Shown: positions 5,935-12,591 of the stretch, in pieces
How the letters are laid out: every line of letters begins with the position of its first letter
Numbering within the stretch: position 1 is the stretch's first letter
From: Actinomycetota bacterium
GTDB lineage: Bacteria; Actinomycetota; Thermoleophilia; Gaiellales; Gaiellaceae
Assembly (NCBI GenBank): GCA_003162235.1
Contig: PMMN01000051.1
Coordinates: 46,441 to 63,325, forward strand
Reading direction: 5' to 3'
Length of the DNA stretch: 16,885 bases
The notes under the pieces: model-generated
The model's database searches: none
Told to the model about the DNA's origin: nothing
Seen by the model: only the letters and a program-made list of their open reading frames with translations
Translations under genes and position numbers: made by a program

Positions 5935-6928
5935 GGCGGCGATCGGAGCAGACGCCGCAGGTGATCTCGTAGTTGATCGTGTCGGCGATGCGCGCGTGCT
6001 CCTCGACGAGCACTCCGTCGCCGACGATGACGACCGGCGTGCCGACCAGGAGCTCGCGCTCTAGCGTGACGGCGAAGGAGTCCATCGAGATCGTCCCGAC
6101 CACGGGCCGGCGCTCGCCCTCGACGATAACCTCGGTGCCGGTCATGTCGCGGCGAAAACCGTCGGCATAGCCGACGGGCACGAGCCCGATCCAGGTCGGC
6201 TTGCTCGCCACGAAGCGGCGCCCGTAGCCCGTGCTCTCCCCCGGCTGTAGCAGCTTCACCTGGGCCAGGCGGCTCTCCCAGCGCAGGACCGGCTCGAGCC
6301 CGTCGCCGGCGGGATCCCCGCCGAAGGGAGAGAGGCCGTAGATCGCAATACCGCAGCGGGCGGCGTCGAAGAGCGCCTCGGGAAGGCGCAGGACAGCGGC
6401 ACTGTTGGCGATATGACGGGTCAGATCGGCGTGGGGCTGGGTGAGCTCGCGGAAGCGCTCGACCTGCGCGCGCGCGAAGTCCAGGTCGCAGTCGGCGGTG
6501 GCGAGATGGCTCATCAGGCCGACGACGTTCCGATTCGAGGCGGACAGAAGCTCTGAGAGACCGAAGCGTCCCATGCCGGTGTCGAGCTTGACGTGCACGC
6601 GGATGCCCTCGGGAATGTCGGCATCCGTAACGGCGATCTCCAATCCCGCCTCGCGGGCGCGCGCGACCTCGCCGGGAACAAGCGGCCCCATTACGAGGAT
6701 GCGCGCGGTCGGGTACTCGGCGCGCATCTCGAACCCTTCGGCGAGCGTTACGACGCAGAGCGCGCGGGCGCCGGCTCCGAGCGCCGCGCCGGCCACGTCC
6801 ACGGCCCCGTGTCCGTAGCCGTCGGCCTTGACGACCGCCCACAGGTCGGCCCCGTCGAGAGCGCCGATCAGGCGCTTGACGTTGCGGCGAACGGCGCCGA
6901 GATCGATCGTGAGCTCGGAGCGGTGCAT
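5906..6928 (-). CDS. alr: Alanine racemase
   Basis: This PLP enzyme converts L-alanine to D-alanine for peptidoglycan. The PLP lysine is Lys34 in AVVKADGYGHGA. The second catalytic base is Tyr235 in ESTGYGRRFV. VHVKLDTGMGRFG (112-124), HIANSAAV (172-179), ARCGIAIYG (190-198), VPVGYADGF (250-258) and VGTISMDS (277-284) are all family blocks. At 340 residues it is somewhat shorter than the usual 365-390; the segment before KLDTGMGR appears compressed. The ATG at 6928 begins MHRSELTIDLGAVRRN, the standard N-terminus. In many actinobacteria I recall alr being followed by tsaE; here it is followed by, and overlaps, the nucleotidyltransferase. The flavodoxin gene diverges upstream, with a 111-base gap. 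Confidence 0.96.
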   Translation of the reverse strand: MHRSELTIDLGAVRRNVKRLIGALDGADLWAVVKADGYGHGAVDVAGAALGAGARALCVVTLAEGFEMRAEYPTARILVMGPLVPGEVARAREAGLEIAVTDADIPEGIRVHVKLDTGMGRFGLSELLSASNRNVVGLMSHLATADCDLDFARAQVERFRELTQPHADLTRHIANSAAVLRLPEALFDAARCGIAIYGLSPFGGDPAGDGLEPVLRWESRLAQVKLLQPGESTGYGRRFVASKPTWIGLVPVGYADGFRRDMTGTEVIVEGERRPVVGTISMDSFAVTLERELLVGTPVVIVGDGVLVEEHARIADTINYEITCGVCSDRRRARRVIVDA

Positions 6929-7039
6929 CGCTCCATCGTAGAAGGACGGGTGCGTTCGCGCTCGGCTTCCTGTCGAGGTGGCTGTAATGATGCCCGCTGC
7001 CGCTCCGCTGATTCACTCCGATTGCAGGAAAGGAATCGG

Positions 7040-7555
7040 ATGCCAGGCGAGGTTCTGATCGCTTACGCGACGAAATACGGCTCAACCGCCGAGGTGGCCG
7101 CGGCGATCGCGAAGACGTTCGAAGAGGAAGGCGTCGCGGTCGAGCTTCTCGATGTTCGTTCCGTACGGGATCTCGGCGATTACCGTGCCGTCGTGCTCGG
7201 GGTACCGCTGTACAACGCTCGCATGCTCAGAGTAGGACGACGTTTTCTCGCAAGGCACCTCCGGGCGCTGGCCGAGATGCCGGTGGAGGTGTTCGCCCTG
7301 GGGCCGCTCGGTGACGAGGAGAAGGACGTCATAGTCCCGCAGAAGCAACTGGATCGCTCTCTACGTCGGTGGCCCGAGATCCGACCGCTGTCGACGGCGC
7401 TCTTCGGCGGCGTCATCGACCAGAGCAAGCTCCGCTTCCCCGATAAACACGCTCCGCCGCTGAAACAGTTCTTCCCGACCACCGATGTCCGCGATTGGCA
7501 GGCAATCGAAAGCTGGGCGATCGGTGTTCTCGATCAGCTCAAGCCGAAGCTCTAG
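7040..7555 (+). CDS. Flavodoxin-domain protein (HemG/flavodoxin-5-like)
   Basis: This 171-residue FMN-binding flavodoxin-fold protein has the phosphate-binding loop AYATKYGSTAEVA at residues 8-20, followed by the typical helix and an EEGVAVELLDV strand. YRAVVLGVPLYNARMLRVGRRFL (about 54-76) matches the second FMN loop and helix of the flavodoxin-5 family, which includes HemG-type protoporphyrinogen oxidases and menaquinone-dependent proteins. No membrane anchor or haem-pathway neighbour is present, so HemG itself is not asserted. The ATG at 7040 has a good purine-rich site (AGGAAAGGAA) upstream. It is a single plus-strand gene set between nnr and alr and divergent from alr. It may transfer electrons to a partner elsewhere. 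Confidence 0.87.
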   Translation: MPGEVLIAYATKYGSTAEVAAAIAKTFEEEGVAVELLDVRSVRDLGDYRAVVLGVPLYNARMLRVGRRFLARHLRALAEMPVEVFALGPLGDEEKDVIVPQKQLDRSLRRWPEIRPLSTALFGGVIDQSKLRFPDKHAPPLKQFFPTTDVRDWQAIESWAIGVLDQLKPKL

Positions 7556-7564
7556 CACTCGCCG

Positions 7565-7619
7565 CGCCGGCACGGGCCGAGTGGACGCTGGCGAATGCGA
7601 CCCCGCCGCCGGCGCTTTT
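7565..7619 (+). terminator. Probable terminator of the flavodoxin gene
   Basis: GCGCCGGC (7565-7572) is the exact complement of GCCGGCGC (7608-7615) and is followed by TTTT on the plus strand. The loop is long, about 35 bases, but can form smaller pairs. It starts 10 bases after the flavodoxin stop and ends at the convergent nnr stop. Confidence 0.4.
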
Positions 7620-9037
7620 CAATGATCTCTCGAGATCGCCGAAGGCAGCATCCGCGCCACATCGCCGGCGACCACGCCGAACTGCGGCTCGATCAGCTGC
7701 GCGGCCCGGCCGTGGGCGATCGCGGCGGCGGCGGCGGCGCGCTCAGGCGCTAGGCCCTTGGCCAGGAAGGAGGCGATGACGCCGGTAAGGACGTCGCCCG
7801 ACCCCGCGGTCGCCAGAGCCGGAGTTCCTTCTTCGCAGACGAGGACTCCACCCGCCGGCGAGGCGACGATGGTATCCGCGCCCTTGAGCAGCGTCACCGC
7901 CGAGAAACGCTCGGCGCACTCGCGAGCAGTGGCCAGGCGATGGGCGTTGACCCAGGCCGACTCTTTACCGAGCAGGCGCGCCAGCTCGCCCGCGTGCGGA
8001 GTCAGCACGACCGGCGAGCGCCACTTGCCCGGCGTCAGCTCGAACAGGGCGTCGGCGTCCACGACCGCCGGCAGCGTCGTTCGCTTGAGAAGCTCGCGCA
8101 CGAACTCTCGCGTACCCTGCGAGCGCCCGATTCCCGAGCCGAGCGCCAGCGCCTGCGCGCGCGGCTCGAGCTCGGCGACGAGCTTCAGCGCCTCTACCGT
8201 CAGGTGCCCGTTCTCGTCCTCGGGAGCCGGGCGCTTTACGGCCTCGAGCAGGCGCAGCTCAACCGGAGGAAGCAGCGAGCGCGGAACCACGACGGTGACG
8301 TAGCCGGCATCGGCGCGGAAAGCCGCCTCGCCGGCCAGGCAGACGGCGCCGGAGAGACCCGGCGAGCCGCCGACGACCAGCACCGAGCCGGCACTGAACT
8401 TGGTGTCCGAGCCCTTCCTGCGCGGAAGCTCCGACAGCAGCTCGAGCGTCGCCAGCTTGCACGCGGTCTCGCCGCCCGAGAGACCGATGTCGGCGATCTC
8501 GAGCTCGCCCCGGTGGAAGCGGCCCGGCGCGACGACATGCCCGACCTTGCGGGCGTAGAACGTGACGGTCAGAGCCGCCTCCACGGCCTGGCCTGCGATC
8601 TCGCCCGTCGAGGCGTCAACGCCGGAGGCGATGTCGACCGAGACGATCGGTACGCCAGCGGCGTTCATCTGCTCGATCAGGGCTGCGGCATCGGCGCGCG
8701 GCGCGCCGGAGAAGCCCGTGCCGAAGAGCGCGTCGACAATGACGTCAGGGCTGCCGAGCTCCCTCTCCCCTCCCTTCGCGTCGACGACCAGCACCTCCCG
8801 GCCCTGGGCGCGCAGCACGTCTACCACAACAAGTCCGTCGCCGCCGTTCGAGCCGCCGCCGCAGACGACGGTGAGCGCGCGCGCCTCGGGAAAGCGGCGC
8901 ATGGCCGCCTCGGCCGTGGCCGTACCTGCTCTGAGCATCAGCTCGCGAATCGAGTCGGGGTAGCCCGGGTAGGCCTGCTCGACCGCGCGCATCTCGGCGG
9001 AGGTGAAGAGGGGCTCGAAGGCAGACCTGTCGCTCAC
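7619..9037 (-). CDS. nnr: Bifunctional NAD(P)H-hydrate repair enzyme (epimerase + ADP/ATP-dependent dehydratase)
   Basis: Nnr repairs hydrated NAD(P)H: the N-terminal half epimerises NAD(P)HX and the C-terminal half dehydrates the S-form using ADP (bacteria) or ATP. The 472-residue length is as expected. The YjeF_N epimerase domain (about 1-205) has GGGSNGGDG at 60-68 and the SVDIASGVDASTG segment at 133-144. The ribokinase-like dehydratase domain (about 210-470) has VVGGSPGLSGA (221-231), TPHAGEL (346-352), LLKGADTI (383-390) and the anion-hole/catalytic motif GSGDVLTG (412-419, Asp415). The start is taken as GTG at 9037, which overlaps the acpS stop as GTGA; the open frame continues much further upstream but would run through acpS. 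Placement next to acpS and near alr matches other actinobacteria. Confidence 0.95.
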   Translation of the reverse strand: MSDRSAFEPLFTSAEMRAVEQAYPGYPDSIRELMLRAGTATAEAAMRRFPEARALTVVCGGGSNGGDGLVVVDVLRAQGREVLVVDAKGGERELGSPDVIVDALFGTGFSGAPRADAAALIEQMNAAGVPIVSVDIASGVDASTGEIAGQAVEAALTVTFYARKVGHVVAPGRFHRGELEIADIGLSGGETACKLATLELLSELPRRKGSDTKFSAGSVLVVGGSPGLSGAVCLAGEAAFRADAGYVTVVVPRSLLPPVELRLLEAVKRPAPEDENGHLTVEALKLVAELEPRAQALALGSGIGRSQGTREFVRELLKRTTLPAVVDADALFELTPGKWRSPVVLTPHAGELARLLGKESAWVNAHRLATARECAERFSAVTLLKGADTIVASPAGGVLVCEEGTPALATAGSGDVLTGVIASFLAKGLAPERAAAAAAIAHGRAAQLIEPQFGVVAGDVARMLPSAISRDH

Positions 9038-9417
9038 TCGGATTCCTCCAAGCGTACGATCGCAACCGCGGCGGCCATCCCCTTGGAGTGGGTCATGGAA
9101 ACGTCGATCTCGCCGGTTTTCATCCGCTCTGCCCACGCTCGAGTCTTCCCCGAGAGCGAAACGGTCGGACGCGGGCGTCCGGCGATCTCGATCTCCTTCC
9201 AGGTGAAGCGCACGCCGCAGCCGAGCGCCTTGCCGACGGCCTCCTTGCCCGCGAACCGAGCCGCGTAGCTCTGGGCGGGGTTGGCGCGCGAGTCGCAGTA
9301 GGAGCGCTCGGCCTCGGTGAAGCAGCGCTCGCGGAAGCGAGGGCGCTCGAGCGCAGAGCGAATCCGCCCGATCTCGATCAGGTCGAGGCCCAGCCTCAGC
9401 GCTGCGTCGCCAGCCAT
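9034..9417 (-). CDS. acpS: Holo-[acyl-carrier-protein] synthase
   Basis: AcpS transfers 4'-phosphopantetheine from CoA to the serine of apo-ACP, activating fatty-acid synthesis. The 127-residue product shows GLDLIEIGRI (10-19) with metal ligand Asp12, FTEAERSYC (33-41), ARFAGKEAVGKALG (53-66) with Glu59 as the other metal ligand, the WKEIEI strand (73-78), and SMTHSKGMAAA (107-117), the counterpart of the usual SHxxxxA motif. The ATG at 9417 lies inside the end of the HAD phosphatase gene (22-base overlap). Its stop overlaps the nnr GTG. The HAD-acpS-nnr run is therefore almost certainly one transcript. Confidence 0.95.
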   Translation of the reverse strand: MAGDAALRLGLDLIEIGRIRSALERPRFRERCFTEAERSYCDSRANPAQSYAARFAGKEAVGKALGCGVRFTWKEIEIAGRPRPTVSLSGKTRAWAERMKTGEIDVSMTHSKGMAAAVAIVRLEESE

Positions 9418-10172
9418 TCGGGGAGGTCCGCAATCGATGAGAGGAGCACGGTCGGGCGAACGCCGGAGCGATCGAACGTGTCGGGCCGGAACTTGCCCGT
9501 GCGCACGAGCACGGTGGGGATACCGTGCAGCTGCGCGCCGCGGATGTCCGACTCGATGTCGTCGCCGACCATCCAGGCCTGGCCGGGATCGGAGTCGAGC
9601 GCCTCGAGCGCAGCGGCGAAGAAGGCGGAGCTCGGCTTGCCGAGCGTGGTGGCGTGTGTCCCCGCGGCGTACTCGAGCCCGGCCACGAAAGCGCCCGAGT
9701 CGAGCAGCGGCCCGTGCTTGGTCTGCCACCAGCGGTTCTTGTGTAAGCAGTAGAGATCGGCGCCGGCCTCGAGCTCGGCAAAGGCGCGGGCCAGGTTCAT
9801 GTAGGAGAAGACCCTCCCGGTTTCCTCGGTCTCGTCGGCGCCGCCCAGAAGCACGGCGTCGGCACCCTCTCCGACCAGCTTCATTCCCTCCAGATCCTCG
9901 ACGATCGCCGACATGGTCAGCGCCAGCACGCGCCGGCCGGCCAGCGCTCGTGCGGCCGCCCGCGGCGTCGTCTGCAGCTCTTTCTCGCCGACGTCGAAGC
10001 CGATCGCGCGCAGAGCCTCGGCCAGTCGGGCCCGCGGGCAGGTGGTGTTGTTGGTCAGGAAGCGGAGACGGTGACCGGCCTCCCGCAGACGGCGGACGGC
10101 GCCGGTGGCTCCGGGAATCGGCTCGTTGGAGACGTGCAGTACGCCGTCGATATCGATCAGGATGGCGGCCAC
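9396..10172 (-). CDS. HAD-IIA family phosphatase (NagD/LHPP-like)
   Basis: This 258-residue HAD hydrolase uses an Asp nucleophile. Motif I is DIDGVL with Asp7 and Asp9, motif II is LTNN (39-42), motif III is LGKPSS with Lys179, and motif IV is VGDDIESDI with Asp204 and Asp205. The large cap between motifs II and III (about residues 60-175) is the C2 type of subfamily IIA. That group contains NagD, p-nitrophenylphosphatase-like proteins and mammalian LHPP; the natural substrate is unknown. The start is GTG at 10172, two codons before the first strand; no other start suits and no Shine-Dalgarno is obvious. It heads the HAD-acpS-nnr run and diverges from the ferritin-like gene, with a 175-base shared upstream region. 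Confidence 0.9.
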   Translation of the reverse strand: MAAILIDIDGVLHVSNEPIPGATGAVRRLREAGHRLRFLTNNTTCPRARLAEALRAIGFDVGEKELQTTPRAAARALAGRRVLALTMSAIVEDLEGMKLVGEGADAVLLGGADETEETGRVFSYMNLARAFAELEAGADLYCLHKNRWWQTKHGPLLDSGAFVAGLEYAAGTHATTLGKPSSAFFAAALEALDSDPGQAWMVGDDIESDIRGAQLHGIPTVLVRTGKFRPDTFDRSGVRPTVLLSSIADLPEWLATQR

Positions 10173-10347
10173 TGGAGCGAGTCTATTCGTCAGCGGGGTT
10201 AGTTGGGTAACGCTCGTGGGCCCGAGCGCGTGTCTCGAAGTGTACGAAGACGCTGCTTGCTCTCGATGGTGTCTTCGCCGGATTACGAAGTCGGTGCAAC
10301 TGGGTACACCGAGACTGACCGCCAAGCGATGTTTTCGGGAGGAAGCG
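10173..10347. promoter_or_regulatory. Divergent promoter region, HAD phosphatase / ferritin-like gene
   Basis: Two inverted repeats are visible. CGCTCG/CGAGCG (10211-10216 and 10223-10228) has a 6-base loop. CGAAGAC/GTCTTCG (10245-10251 and 10271-10277) has 19 bases between arms, a spacing that could suit a dimeric regulator. A weak promoter-like pair, TTGCTC at 10257 and GATTAC at 10281 (18-base spacer), overlaps the second repeat, so repression of the ferritin-like gene is conceivable. GGGAGGAAG just before 10348 is a strong ribosome binding site. The promoter assignment is speculative. Confidence 0.3.
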
Positions 10348-11007
10348 ATGGCCATCCGCCAAAAGCCCCACGCCGCCGGGAAAGTCAAGGCCGGCGATGT
10401 CACGAAGCGAGTAGGTATCGAGCAGGTAGAGGCTCGCGGCGTGAACGTGAAGGAGCTTGTCGAGAAGCTGATCGACGCCGCCGGCGCCGAGTTCACGACC
10501 TATTACTACTACACGGTTCTCCGCATGTACCTCGCCGGGCACGAGGATTACAAGGAGATCTGCGAGGACGCACGACTCGAGGATCGCGCTCATTTCGAGC
10601 TCATCACCCCTCGCATCTACGAGTTGGGCGGCTCGATTCCCTATGACGTCCGCGTGCTCGCGGATCGCGCCGGTTGCCCGGATGCCTACTTGCCGGGAAC
10701 GGACGACGGCAAGCACGCACCCGAGGGGAAGGATCCGACAGCGACGGCGATTCTCGAGGTGTTACTCGAGGCCGAGCGGTGCGCGGTTAGAACCTGGTCC
10801 GAGATCTGCGATATCACCTTCGGCAAGGACTACCGAACCTATGACATCGCGTCGCGGATCCTCCAGGAGGAGATCGAGCACGAAGCGTGGTTCATCGAGC
10901 TGCTATCGATGGAACGCGACGGCGCCGTCAACCCCTCAGGCCACTTCCGCCGTGGCACTCCCGGTGAGGGGCCGTACTCGAAAAACAGCGGCTTCTACAA
11001 CCCGTAA
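10348..11007 (+). CDS. Ferritin-like / Dps-like (DPSL) diiron protein
   Basis: This 219-residue four-helix-bundle protein of the ferritin superfamily resembles Dps-like (DPSL) proteins, which oxidise and store iron and protect DNA from peroxide. Helix A carries Glu48 ([16 protein letters not shown]). Helix B has the [19 protein letters not shown] stretch with Glu78, His82 and Glu84. Helix C has Glu141 and Glu143 ([11 protein letters not shown]), and helix D has Glu175-x-x-His178 (EEIEHEAWF). These give the ligand set for a diiron site. Cys110 and Cys145 are candidates for the cysteine pair of DPSL 'thioferritins', which I could not confirm. The ATG at 10348 has an excellent GGGAGGAAG site. 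A ferredoxin frame follows 33 bases after its stop in the same reading frame, suggesting a functional pair. Confidence 0.85.
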   Translation: MAIRQKPHAAGKVKAGDVTKRVGIEQVEARGVNVKELVEKLIDAAGAEFTTYYYYTVLRMYLAGHEDYKEICEDARLEDRAHFELITPRIYELGGSIPYDVRVLADRAGCPDAYLPGTDDGKHAPEGKDPTATAILEVLLEAERCAVRTWSEICDITFGKDYRTYDIASRILQEEIEHEAWFIELLSMERDGAVNPSGHFRRGTPGEGPYSKNSGFYNP

Positions 11008-11040
11008 GCCCTGGATCCAAAACAAACAGAGGAGTTCACG

Positions 11041-11379
11041 ATCGAGTTCGAGCTGCCCGACGGCTCGACGCGCTCGCTGCGCTGCGGCGCCGAGGAGCAC
11101 ATCCTCGACGCCGCGCGCCGCGCCGGCCTCGATCTCCCTTCTTCGTGCGAGCAGGGCTGGGATATCGCCTGCGCCGTTCGAGTGCTTGCGGGCGAGGTCG
11201 ATCACTCAGACGCCCGCCGCTACTTCCCCGAGGATGAACAGGCTGGCTTCGCGCTCATCTGCACCGGTAAGCCTCGCTCAGACCTTCGCTTGCGCCCTTA
11301 CGAGCGTGACGCCATGCAGACACACCGGCTCAAGCACGGGCTACCGACCACGCGGGGACGCTGGGGAGGCATGAGGTGA
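11041..11379 (+). CDS. [2Fe-2S] plant-type ferredoxin-like protein without canonical start codon
   Basis: About 112 residues match plant-type [2Fe-2S] ferredoxins: LPSSCEQGWDIACAVRVL, then RRYFPEDEQAGFALICTGKP. Numbered from the ATC at 11041, cysteines 36, 44 and 74 sit where three of the four cluster ligands belong, but the second of the CxxxxCxxC group is Asp41. No ATG, GTG or TTG lies in frame between the ferritin-like gene's TAA (11005) and the conserved start of the domain. GAGGAG at 11029-11034 is well spaced for initiation at ATC 11041; ACG at 11038 and CTG at 11011 are other possibilities. A GTG at 11182 would remove the cluster loop. The frame is intact to TGA 11379, so it is either a live gene with a rare start or a recently damaged one. 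It probably serves the upstream ferritin. Confidence 0.7.
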   Translation: MEFELPDGSTRSLRCGAEEHILDAARRAGLDLPSSCEQGWDIACAVRVLAGEVDHSDARRYFPEDEQAGFALICTGKPRSDLRLRPYERDAMQTHRLKHGLPTTRGRWGGMR

Positions 11380-11463
11380 CGTCCCTCGCTGAGACTTCGA
11401 TTCGTTTCCGAGCTCGTGGAGCCTGTTTCGGTCGGGATGTTGCGGACCCAGCGGAGCTGGCTC

Positions 11464-11691
11464 TCAGCCGCTCGACCGCGCCTTCGCGGCTCCCTGCTCG
11501 GTCTGACTGAAGAGCTCGCCGGTTTCGCTGATCAGGTCGGCTGCGACCAGCTCCCGGAGCCCGCTGCGAACACGAAAGAGCGGCATTCCGGTTTTGGCAA
11601 CCACGTCCGCCACGGTCGAATCCGTCTGCACGGCCTCGAGCATCGCGCGGCCCGAGCCGCTGAGCGTCCCGTCGGGTCTAACGCATGGCAT
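11464..11691 (-). CDS. Small winged-helix-like putative regulator
   Basis: This 75-residue protein contains a helix-turn-helix-like stretch: STVADVVAKTGMPLFRVRS (about residues 25-43), then GLRELVAADLISETGELFS as recognition helix and wing. Hydrophobic spacing fits a minimal winged helix, as in MarR/ArsR-like or DprA C-terminal domains; no exact family is recognised. The ATG at 11691 is preceded by a strong GGGAGG site and lies 10 bases after the peroxiredoxin stop, so both genes share a transcript. It might regulate the peroxide or iron genes around it, but it has only one cysteine (Cys3) and no obvious metal site. It could also be a protein-protein or RNA-binding module. Confidence 0.7.
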   Translation of the reverse strand: MPCVRPDGTLSGSGRAMLEAVQTDSTVADVVAKTGMPLFRVRSGLRELVAADLISETGELFSQTEQGAAKARSSG

Positions 11692-11701
11692 CTCCGCCTC
11701 C

Positions 11702-12358
11702 CTACAGCGACTTCTTGCAGAGGTACCAGTCGGTGCATTCGTAGCCCGCGCCGGCTCGCTCTTCTGCCAGCTCGGTCGTGTTCGGCGCCGGCACGATCAC
11801 CTTGTCGCCGGGTCGCCAGTTCGCGGGAGTGGCGACTCCGTTCGCGTCGGCGGTCTGGAGCGCGTCGACGAGGCGCAGGATCTCGTCCATGTTGCGCCCG
11901 GTGGTGAGGGGGTAGTAGATCATCGCCCGCAGAATCCCCTTGGGGTCGATGAGAAAAACGCAGCGGCTGGTCTCGGTCTTGCTCTCGCCGGGCATGACCA
12001 TTCCGTAGGCGATCGCAACCTTGCGGTCGAGGTCGGCGATCACCGGGAAGGGGATCTTCACTCCGGCCTTCTCCTCGATATTTCGAACCCAGGCGATGTG
12101 CGAATAGACGCTGTCGATCGAGAGCCCGAGCAGCTCAGCGCCTCGCTTCTGCAGCTCCGGGTAGATCTCGGCGAAGGCCATGAACTCGGTCGTACATACG
12201 GGCGTGAAGTCGGCCGGGTGGGAAAACAAGATCAGCCAGCTGCCTTCGAAGTCCGAGAGTTTGAGCGGACCGTGCGTAGTAACGGCCTCGAAGGCGGGCG
12301 CCGGTTCGTTCAGGCGCGGAAGCCCGGGCCGAGCTTCCACTTGCTCGATCGCCGTCAT
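11702..12358 (-). CDS. Peroxiredoxin, Prx6 family (archaeal-type, three cysteines)
   Basis: This 218-residue thiol peroxidase reduces H2O2 and organic peroxides. The peroxidatic cysteine is Cys55 in HPADFTPVCTTEF, with Thr52 and Pro48 of the active site also present. The long C-terminal arm (RPGDKVIVPAPNTTELA, then YECTDWYLCKK) is typical of Prx6. Cys208 and Cys214 are six apart, the same spacing I recall for Cys207/Cys213 of the Aeropyrum pernix enzyme, so a disulfide relay among the three is likely. The ATG at 12358 follows GGGAGG with a 6-base spacer. A further in-frame ATG at 12403 would add 15 basic residues and lacks such a site, so it was not chosen. It is followed by the winged-helix gene. 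Confidence 0.93.
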   Translation of the reverse strand: MTAIEQVEARPGLPRLNEPAPAFEAVTTHGPLKLSDFEGSWLILFSHPADFTPVCTTEFMAFAEIYPELQKRGAELLGLSIDSVYSHIAWVRNIEEKAGVKIPFPVIADLDRKVAIAYGMVMPGESKTETSRCVFLIDPKGILRAMIYYPLTTGRNMDEILRLVDALQTADANGVATPANWRPGDKVIVPAPNTTELAEERAGAGYECTDWYLCKKSL

Positions 12359-12568
12359 AAAAAACCTCCCGTGTTGTCGTTCACGGCCTCTCGAACCGCG
12401 CATGCGCGTCGCTTTCGCGTCGCCGTGTCGTTTGGACCGTTTCCGCTGCCTAGTCTGTCGAAACATCAGCGAATCTGAGCAGGAGCGACACCGCTCCGGT
12501 ATCTGCCCGGCAGTGCCAAGGCCCCGGTCCCGGGCGCACCACACACCTAACCAGTCGACGGTCTGAGC
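12359..12568 (-). promoter_or_regulatory. Peroxiredoxin upstream region with repeated CGCGTCGC
   Basis: About 210 bases between the channel-like gene and the peroxiredoxin. An exact direct repeat CGCGTCGC lies at 12405-12412 and 12416-12423, 11 bases start to start, about one helical turn. A related CGTGTCGT follows at 12424, and the palindrome GCGCATGCGC lies next to the first copy. These may be binding sites for a regulator. No clear -35/-10 pair was found, and no gene is supported here. Confidence 0.25.
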
Positions 12569-12585
12569 CCGGCCAGAGCGGCCGG
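12569..12585 (-). terminator. Hairpin after the channel-like gene
   Basis: CCGGCC/GGCCGG forms a perfect 6-bp stem with a 5-base loop, starting 6 bases after the stop codon of the membrane protein. No U-run follows, so termination would be of the GC-stem-only type common in high-GC genomes, or absent. Confidence 0.35.
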
Positions 12586-12591
12586 CGGAGG

